DNA of 64,000 nt, taken from contig CM026427.1 in assembly GCA_014871385.1 (NCBI GenBank), forward strand, positions 16,190,930 to 16,254,929, given 5' to 3'. A program made the translations under genes and the position numbers. Below are positions 56,223 through 64,000 of the stretch, one piece after another. The notes under the pieces are model-generated. The model was not told the origin of the DNA. It was given only the letters and a program-made list of their open reading frames with translations, and searched no databases. This DNA comes from Ceratodon purpureus. Lineage: Eukaryota > Streptophyta > Bryopsida > Pseudoditrichales > Ditrichaceae. The stretch's first letter is position 1. Each line of letters starts with the position of its first letter.

Positions 56223-57730
56223 ACAAAAGCACTTCGTAAGTTCATCGGCCTTACGAATTAGCCTGTCACCGTTATTGTCACTAGCTAGCCTCGAATTATC
56301 GTTCATGTATTAGGCCAGGTTCACATGTGGACCTGACATCAGTACTAAGCATTGAATTTTAATGAATATGATTTGAATCACGATATAGACTTGTGCACTA
56401 ACTTGGGGTGTTGCTCTTCACAGGATTTTGTGTGACATCACTTCGGGACTCGACAACACCTAGATGTTGTATTCGAAACACTTTGAACTCTTTGAGATGA
56501 AACAATTTAAGACGTGACGGAATCGCTCACATCTATGTCCAGGTGATAGCTAAATTACTGGAAGGTAACTCGAAGGAACTATTTGCATCCTTTGAAAAAT
56601 TTCTTCAGTTCCCAAGGACTTTCTAGTCCAGGAGAACTGTCGATAATGATATGGGTCTGTGACCCCTCTAACAGCTTTTTTACCAGCCTGTCAATGCTTG
56701 TGTCTCATCTATTTTCAACAATTCTTTGGCACGTCAGTGGTGCTAGTTTATGAATGATGTTTTTCATGTTTTGAATGGGGTTTTGAGAGACGCACATGAG
56801 TTATTAAAAGCTTCAACCTCACTCTTTGCCTATGTCTACCCTTCTTTCTCTTATCTCTTTAATGATCCATAAGCAAAAGAAAATTCAAATTTTCAATCCA
56901 ATTTTAGTATAATTTGGAAAAATAAAATAAAATCCTAACTATGATATTAGTTATTTAGGCAACCATACCTTGAAATGACAAATTCATATCACCTCCAATG
57001 GAATTTGGAAACCACAATACAAATTGGATATAATCTTATAATTCCAAAATGCATGATTTGATCATACAACTTGAATTTATGCTTAGACCGTTATACACTC
57101 AAAAACAATTCTAAAACAAGAGTAAAAATTTGGACAAAACACAATCCAAATTATTGGCCATAAACATTGAAAGATTCTTCGAATAAGCTCATTCACATTT
57201 CTAAATTCAAACTATTAATTCCAGATTCAAAATTGAGAAATAATCTATTAAACTATAAAGAGTAATGACTTTGTAATGCTTAAGCAATTAATTTGGCTAC
57301 TCCATGTTACACTTCTACCTAACGTAATTCATGGTTTTGAAAACTGAGTGTTGAGATTTATTTCCAACAAAAGTAGAGTAATTTTTACAGTTTGAATTAT
57401 CAACGTGGCTGCAAGTTACAGATTAGAAATGTAGACCTCGGTATCTATATTATTATTGTTAAATATTGACAATGTCAACCTTTAAATGCCATTTAGATGA
57501 ATGAAAAAATATTCAAATTATACCTCATGCATAACAAGAAGAAGGCATTGTTGCTTATTTCATTAGTATGTCACTATTATGAATTCCTAGATGTATCTAA
57601 AATTGGTTGGTGTTTCTAGCTTTTACTCATCATTGAAATTAATTTATTTAAGATTGTATGTAAAGAAAACCTTATTTGGGTTTGAAAACTCACCTGATTC
57701 TATGCAATTTGTTTTACACAATTAAGATAG
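56223..57730. other. ICDH 3' flank and AT-rich intergenic DNA
   Basis: Probable ICDH 3' UTR to about 56800, then AT-rich DNA with no gene seen. Confidence 0.5.
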
Positions 57731-58083
57731 TACACTCTAACCTTGATAATATCACACCATCCGTTTCAACGTAAAATGTGTGACATATTTGATAATGTCA
57801 CATTTTGAAGCTTTGTGCATAATGTGATATTATCGAAAAAATGGATAGAAAATCAAAATAATTCATAATCAACCAACCATTACATACAATCTGTCCATCC
57901 AACCATCACATACAATCCATCTATATTTGATACTATTACATTTACAACACATATTTTGGAAAAAATAGTGACATTATCAAGAGTGATAAGGATAATAACG
58001 AGGGGATTTTACACTAAGAAAACCGATTTCAAACTTTTAGGTGACAATATTAACAAAGGTAACATTATCATGGTTAGAGTGTA
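57731..58083. mobile_element. Tc1/mariner (pogo-like) MITE, 353 bp
   Basis: Starts TA-CACTCTAACCTTGATAAT (57731 on) and ends with the near-exact inverse ATTATCATGGTTAGAGTG-TA (to 58083), about 22 of 25 positions matching. TA at both outer edges fits the TA target duplication of Tc1/mariner. The end sequence resembles the CAGT..AACCTC.ATAA style of plant pogo-type MITEs (Emigrant). An inner inverted repeat lies around 57790-57835. No coding capacity. Confidence 0.65.
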
Positions 58084-58503
58084 AATACAACTAAAAAATA
58101 AAATCCATGAACTTAGAATCAATTTCATACTTTCTAAAATGTCTACAAAACATCAAGTGTCATTTGAAATATCAAAAGAGAAGTTCAGAGTGCAAATGGT
58201 AAGTTATTCCATTCTTAGGCCAAAAGTAGCTTGACAAGTAATCCAATAAAAAAAGAGCTTTGAGAGAGGTGGGAAAAGGCACGGAATTAGCCTTAAAAAT
58301 GAGAAGCTATTGTTGCTTTATTGTTGAGGGGACTCCCGGTTTAAATACACATCCATCCAAATCCACAAGTCAAGAATATAATTACTGTAGAACAGTGACA
58401 AGATAACAAACACAAGTAAAAATTGGCAATATGTTTATCATTTTTTATTGTTTAACAGTTTTACAACGGACACTATTGGAAACATATCAGACTTGCTTGA
58501 CTT

Positions 58504-58898
58504 CTAAGGTAGAGAGGCCCATTCCCGACCCGGCACCCACAACCGATCAGTAGTCTTCTCCAATTCCAACCTTCTGTGAGATCTAAAATCTTGAGAGATC
58601 TAGAAGAAAGTATCAAGCATGATTGGTAGAAAGGGAATCATATGGAAATATTCTGGTGATCAAGTTTTGGTGTCATGGTGGTCAGTTTTAGGTGGGCCTA
58701 CATATTAGTTATGGGTGGTTTTCAACTTTTTACTTAAAAAATTTGTAACTATTTCAATATTGGGTGTAAAATTCCAAATTCTTTTGCATTCGAGAATAAG
58801 CTTATGTCTCCATAAGGGAAAAATCCTCATCAATTTTCTCGCCTCAAAAACCCATGCTCAAAAGCTTAACTGGTCGGTTTTAGCCCTCTCTACCTTAA
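58504..58898. mobile_element. MITE, copy 2 of the 27709-28138 family
   Basis: Shares with copy 1 the interior blocks GAGATCTAGAAGAAAGTATC, AAGCATGATTGGT, AAGTTTTGGTGTCATGGTGG and TTTTAGGTGGG. Its ends CTAAGGTAGAGAGG (58504-58517) and CCTCTCTACCTTA (58886-58898) are inverted to each other and are changed forms of copy 1's ends. Confidence 0.7.
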
Positions 58899-59483
58899 TT
58901 TCTTCACATAACTCCAGGCAAACAACTTCTTTGAAGTCTTTCCACCATCATGCAGTGATATCCCAAACAGAAGGTACCAAGGACGGTACATGCAGAGAGA
59001 CGGTACCCGGTCACCCCCACACACACAGTGACCTCCTAACAATGAGTTAACAACCGGCCCAGACGGCGACCATCGCATTCCGCGCCCATATCCACACGTG
59101 GACCCTCTCTAGCACTACCCCCCCCTGCCTCGTCAGCTCTGCTGGCACTTCTGCGCTCCCCCACCCCAAACGCCGTCACCACGCCCCAAAGTACTATTAT
59201 CTACACCTCCTAAACACCCTACATCGAGAATCTACCAAACTTCCACGCAGTGTCGGGATTTCGCGCAGTGACGGCTTTACGTCGTCGTCCTTGACCTTGA
59301 AGAAGAGATATGGAATGGGAAGAGACACATTTCGTGCAATTGTTTGAGTGTTCGTGAGTTGATTCGCGTCTTTCTGCGTCAACCTCTGTCTTTCTGCTGT
59401 GATTTAGAAGCCCTTGGACGAGGTTTTGGAGGACGATTTAGAGGAGGTTTGGGAGGAGGTTTTGGTGTGGTTGAGCGGTTGCA
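58899..59483. other. Promoter and 5' leader of the IF1-like gene
   Basis: A GC-richer block follows the MITE; 59400-59483 is purine-rich leader sequence with no upstream ATG in frame. The MITE lies only about 0.6 kb above the start codon. Confidence 0.5.
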
Positions 59484-60759
59484 ATGGCGATGAGGATGAT
59501 GGCGCGCAGGCTGGTGAACCCTACGGGGGAGGCGTTGTTCGCGCGCTCCGCCGTGCGGCGGGAGATGAGCAGCGGCAAGGTCTTCCAGGAGGAGGAGCGG
59601 GCTGCCGAGACGATCTACATCAAGGTTTGGCTGAGTTTCTTCCCTAAACCTGGTGATGGCGCTCTTGCGTTTCTTGTCTAGTTGTAATGTGGCCGTTTCT
59701 GGTGTGTTTGTCTGCGGGTGTTTTGTTACTGGTTGGAGGAATGCGTGGGAGGCGGTTTTGGTCTAGCACTGTTGATCTAGGAATGTGTTTTCCCGTAATG
59801 TTCTAGATTCTTGTAATGTGGCGTGTCGCGATGCGTTTATGTCGTTAGGTTGGCTAGGTTTTGGTATTGTGGATTCGGAGTTTTTTAAGAACGTATTCTA
59901 GGGAGGTTAAATGGATGGTGGCGATGGGAGTGAGTTCTTTGCATGTCTTTCGAGGCTTGCGGGAATGTCGTTTGACGTGATCTGGACGCGTGGATGCAGT
60001 TGTAGCTAGAATAGTTAGTTTATGAAGCTTTTGTGTGGAGGTTTATGTTCATTGTGGTACGTAGACAGCCGTGCGTATTTGATAGGTTTGGAATGGAACT
60101 TGTAATGGCGAGGAGGATTTTGTTTTGGATTCTTTTGGAGCATCTAGGGTTTCTGGAATCGCTATTTCTAGAGTCGACTTCGTTTATAGATTAAAATAGG
60201 GGAATATATATTGCTACTTACTTCCATCGTGAACCAGACTACTTGCGGATGACGCACCTTGTTAGGGTTTCGGGAGTACTAATTAGTTATTCACTTATTA
60301 TAACTTGAGACTTGTCGTCTCTTGATGACCAGTTTATTTCTCCGGCTATGTTGGATGGCTAATTTTCGTTGTTTCGTTGTTGGCAGAAAATGGAGCAGGA
60401 GAAACTCGAGAAGCTTGCACGAAAGGTACTTATCTAGAAATGTTAGTGGAGTTCGTGATTTTGAATTTGACTGTTTAGAGGACGTCGTTCTTTTATCGTG
60501 TCTGCAGGGATATGTCTCATTCTCATTGTTTTTGTTTGTACAGGGCTTTTCACAAGAGGAAGCCAAGAAAGCCGTCAGTGGTCACCCTGATGCTCATCCT
60601 GAAGCAGTGAAGATTGTCAACGAGACAGCATCGACTACTGCTTCTACTGACAGCACCACAAACTACGCAGTCATCGGTGGAATTGTTGGAGCACTTGCTC
60701 TCGGGTATTGGTACTTTTCTGGCAGCTCAGATTCCAAGAAGAAAGATGACAAGGAGTAG
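59484..60759 (+). CDS. Mitochondrial IF1-like protein with C-terminal membrane segment
   Basis: Exons 59484-59624, 60387-60425, 60544-60759; 131 residues. The N-terminus MAMRMMARRLVNPTGEALFARSAVRR is rich in Arg/Ala without acidic residues until Glu16 and looks like a mitochondrial presequence. Residues 29-60 (SSGKVFQEEERAAETIYIK, KMEQEKLEKLARK) match the helical inhibitory segment of the F1-ATPase inhibitor IF1. A Pro/His/Thr linker follows, then a single membrane helix (about 101-118, YAVIGGIVGALALGYWYF) and a charged tail. Classic IF1 is soluble and has no membrane segment; plants have a related protein (Arabidopsis At2g27730) listed among plant mitochondrial complex I proteins, which this resembles in order and length. 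Whether it inhibits ATPase or belongs to complex I cannot be told from sequence. Confidence 0.85.
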
Positions 60760-62209
60760 GTTTTCCCTTTTGTGGCCAACATAGATAAGGGTTTGAGGAG
60801 CCATGTTTGGGCCTCTGCAGTCTGGTACATAAACGGAGGACCGTACATCTGTAAATTTGTCTCTGCTTGTGTGCGCTGTACAGGTTCACGGCTAGTAGCC
60901 CTGAACTTCCTACGCATAAATGGATGTGAAGTTAATGTGTGACATTTGAAATAAGTTCTCGTGCGATGAACAGGAAGTTGTATGAATTGGAGCTTTTCTT
61001 TCCAGCATGTGATGAGAGCTTCAAAGTTCTGAAGATTCTCTTTGTGTTGAGCTCTGATATTTTTGAAGAGAAGTTAATCAATGTGAACCTATCTTAATCC
61101 ATTTTTTGGTAATATTGTACGTGTGGCCTGGTGGTATCATTGGACTGGTATTGCATTTGTATCGGTAGAGTAAATGTATGTCATTCTGCAAAATTAACAA
61201 TTTACTCTGTTTTGTCGCTTCAGTTCTGCTGCTGGCAATTCTACTTGAATCCCGGTAACATAGCAAACATCTCGTTGTACTATAAATACGAGTCCAGTTT
61301 TGTCTGACCTGGTAATTAGCTTGAGTCGTGTTCTATCACTTTTTAATGTTGATAGTGAAGTTTAAACATTCTCGTGTTGCAATATCTTATCTATATTATG
61401 GTGCATCGTGGGACACATTTTAGAAGCTAGTGCTGACTTCTGGTTGAATGTGGGATTCAGTTCTACCTCATCTACGTGAATACGGTACTCGTACATCATA
61501 AGAGCCAACAAGCGGTGAGCATTCCGTAAGTGCTTGGTGATGGGTTACGCTGTGACAGTACTTGATCCCGGGTCAATTCTAGATGAGCCCAACCTCAGTG
61601 ACTCCAAGACCATGTCAGCATTTGGTGATATGAATGAGCGCCGAGGTCAGCCTAAATCCACACCTCAACAGCCTCACCTAGTGGTGACGGCATGGCTCGC
61701 ATGCGATTCTTGTACACCGAAACGATGATGACTAATTCTAACCTCACATAACACGAATTCTTTAGAGTACTAGCTGATGCTGCCTCCATGAAGCGCATGC
61801 CCTAGTACTGCGTTAATGAAGCAGGTACCTTGTGATGCTCTGAGGTGTGGTCAATTTGCGTAAATCTCAAGTGTAGTTTGCCCAGGTTTCTCCTGAATGC
61901 TTACACTGATGAGCTTCAGGAAACAGCCACAGACGGCAGTGAGACGACAGACTTACCTTAAGTTATTTTACACAGATAAGTTTGTGCAGATTGAACATTT
62001 GCTTCGGTTTACAGATTGCGCCACAGTATTCATTGTGGTGTAATAAATTGTTGGCGTTGCAGTTGTGGTGAAATGAATTTAATTCTGTCCGTCAGTGCAC
62101 CAACTGTCGACTCCAACGAACTTGGTGGGTGCCTTGTGTGTACAACCTGCGAGGGCAGAGTGTGTATGACACTCGGTACTCATCAGAGCCGAGGACGCTT
62201 GTGGGAGCG
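60760..62209. other. IF1-like 3' flank and BURP gene promoter
   Basis: Probable 3' UTR to about 61100, then intergenic DNA with no gene recognised. Confidence 0.5.
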
Positions 62210-62217
62210 TATATAAT
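62210..62217 (+). promoter_or_regulatory. TATA box of the BURP gene
   Basis: TATATAAT lies about 290 bases above the chosen ATG at 62506. A GT at 62284 and an AG at 62457 could bound a 5' UTR intron, which would shorten the leader to about 100 bases. Confidence 0.55.
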
Positions 62218-62505
62218 GAGACGACCTCTATGCCAATTTACATCACTGTGCACAGCCTCGATTCACCTTCATTCTCATATCTTGTAAGCATTCTTGCACC
62301 TATATTAACTTGACTTCCAATATTATTTAAGCTTCTAGATGTTCATGCTCTGCTCTTCACAGTTTCCTATTAATGTTCTTCCAAGTGTAGATGTGTACAT
62401 ATGATGTTCTTTCATGCTTGGCCTGACGATGAGTGATAATTCTGTTTGAATTGACAGGTGAAAAAAGAGCAAATCAATTTCGCTTGGACTCGAAACTCAC
62501 TTCTG

Positions 62506-64000
62506 ATGGCGTCTTCCAACTCTATGCTGATGATGCTTTTCCTGCTCGTGGTAAAGATGCTTCCAAATTATACAATTCTATAGTGGAGATAGTTCCTGTA
62601 TGTTTGAACATTTGCTTGAGTTGAAGCATTGACGAATTCAGGAGTAGGTGATTAGTGTGTAACTGATTGTTTCTCCTCCTGTGCATGAGCAGGGGATAGG
62701 AGCATGTGTGGCGATAGAAGGAATTTCTGGCCAGGGGACTAATGTCGGAAAGGAGACTGCCGTTGAGAATTTGGGCCGCGTGACAATGCCGTCGATTCTG
62801 ATGGACTATGCGTCCCCGCTCGACACAAAAGCCGCTTCACTGTACGCTGCAAAGATCGAGGATGGCTCCATCGCGCAACATGCCAAGGACTTCTGCACGG
62901 AGGCGAAGCTTCTCTGCGACGCCGATGTGAACCTGGTCGACCCCAGCTTGGACATCTCTTTGAAGAGTCTGCTGGAGGGAGGGAACCTCCTCGAACGGGC
63001 CAAGGCGATGGTGGATGCCTCCCAGGCGATGTTCTTTGGTCCGAAGGACCTCGTTGCCGGAAAGGATATCAAGATGCCCACCACTTTCCATGACCAGTAT
63101 CCCACCACATCCTTCCTGCCGGAGTCGCTCGCCAAGCTCATGCCCCTGTCTGGCGACAAGATTGCCGAGCTCCTGCAAAAGCTCAACATTCCACCCACTT
63201 CAAACTTGGCCGTCATGATGTCCCGCACAATGTCTCGGTGCGACGCCAAAACTCCACGCTCCACAACAATGTCGACTAAGGAATCCTCCGAGGGCATGTG
63301 TGTGACTTCCATGGAGGACATGACCAAATTCGTGGCTGATCGTTTTCCACAGGACACCCGCATCAATGCCCTTGAGCGCACCATCCCTGCTGCCACTGGT
63401 AAACAACATTTCACTGATAGGTCCTAATGCTCAGCTCATTTCAGAAAAACATACATTAGTAGCAGTTTTGATCACGAATTTCGGAGAAGATTGCTGTTGT
63501 TTTAAGCATTTAAGTGTGGCACAGCATCACAGGATCCCTCAGCTGCACGAAACTGTGATATAATTCCATGTAACGGGACGAACTGTTCTCATCAGACATC
63601 GCCTGTGCGAGGTTTAACGTGCGTTCCGGGGTACGTTGTTGCAGATGCCGCGCCGTTCAACGCGAAGACCGGCACCTCGACCTTCAAGGTGCTGGATGTG
63701 AAGGAGTACGAGCACTCGGTGGTCTGCCACAAGAACATGTTCCCCTTCGCAGTGTACGAGTGCCACAACATGGACATCAACAAGGACAAGAATGTCGAGG
63801 ACAACATGAAGCTCTACGCCGTGGCCATGGAGTCCCACGAAGACGGCCGCCGCATGAACCAGATTGCTTCCTGCCGCGCCGATGCTGTCGGAACCGAGAA
63901 GACACGGAAGATTGTTCCTGGCCCGCTCGCCACCGAGGCTGCTGCCTGTCACTGGCTCTCAGACGCCTTCGTCTGGGCTCCGACCACGGGCGCCGAAACC
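62506..64000 (+). CDS. BURP-domain secreted protein (3' end outside window)
   Basis: Exons 62506-62550, 62693-63398 and 63645 to the window end, still open; 369 residues visible. Exons 1 and 2 join to give a clean signal peptide (MASSNSMLMMLFLLVGIGACVAIEG), which supports this start and splice. A 100-residue variable region with a Cys pair (83, 90) follows, then the BURP domain from AMFFGPKDLVAGKDIKMP (127 on) through FLPESLAKLMPLS, CVTSMEDMTKFV and KVLDVKEYEHSVVCHKNMFP. The family signature has four CH dipeptides. Here the first pair is CH278-x10-CH290 as usual, the third is Cys327-Arg328, and the fourth is Cys352-His353. BURP proteins are plant-specific, secreted to the wall or vacuole, often stress- or development-linked; some are polygalacturonase subunits (PG1beta) or peptide cyclases. 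The role of this one is unknown. Confidence 0.88.

Noticed and set aside
61130..61175. tRNA-like string GGCCTGGTGGTATCATTGGACTGG
   Set aside because: No cloverleaf with paired arms or TTCRA loop could be drawn.
63015..63414. Minus-strand frames across BURP exon 2
   Set aside because: Antisense shadows of the BURP coding exon.

Overview
This is a stretch of nuclear DNA from a land plant. Genes are split by many short introns with clean GT..AG borders, intergenic DNA is AT-rich, and the proteins are plant families: a BURP-domain protein, an MPK4-type MAP kinase, plant-type pyruvate decarboxylase and alcohol dehydrogenase. Short introns, the proline-rich protein and the overall style fit a bryophyte, most likely a moss, but that is inference. 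Nothing prokaryotic, no CRISPR array, no rRNA and no convincing tRNA was seen.

Layout. A secreted Cys-rich/Pro-rich protein (+) opens the window. Convergent to it is pyruvate decarboxylase (-, 8 coding exons), and just upstream of that, on the same strand, class-P alcohol dehydrogenase (-, 10 exons). These two enzymes are the complete two-step ethanol fermentation route (pyruvate to acetaldehyde to ethanol). A broken piece of a second ADH copy lies on the other side of PDC. UFD1 (-, 9 exons) follows. About 18 kb (17.5-35.3 kb) then holds no recognisable gene but several short inverted-repeat elements. An MPK4-like MAP kinase (+, 5 exons) is followed by about 5 kb of non-coding DNA, an Mmtag-domain (MMTAG2-like) RS-rich nuclear protein (-, 6 exons), cytosolic-type NADP-isocitrate dehydrogenase (+, 15 exons), a small mitochondrial IF1-like membrane protein (+, 3 exons), and a BURP-domain protein (+, cut off by the window end).

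Gene models were built by hand: every intron was placed on GT..AG borders, and reading phase was checked across each junction, so predicted protein lengths (PDC 621, ADH 383, UFD1 328, MAPK 382, Mmtag 472, ICDH 411, IF1-like 131 aa) come from full exon sums.

No wholly new multi-gene system is evident. The best leads are the PDC-ADH pair with its ADH relic, a duplicated alternative first exon in ADH, a set of non-autonomous elements bounded by TTAA and CCCCTAAA (a piggyBac-like layout), other MITE families, and a BURP protein with an altered CH motif.
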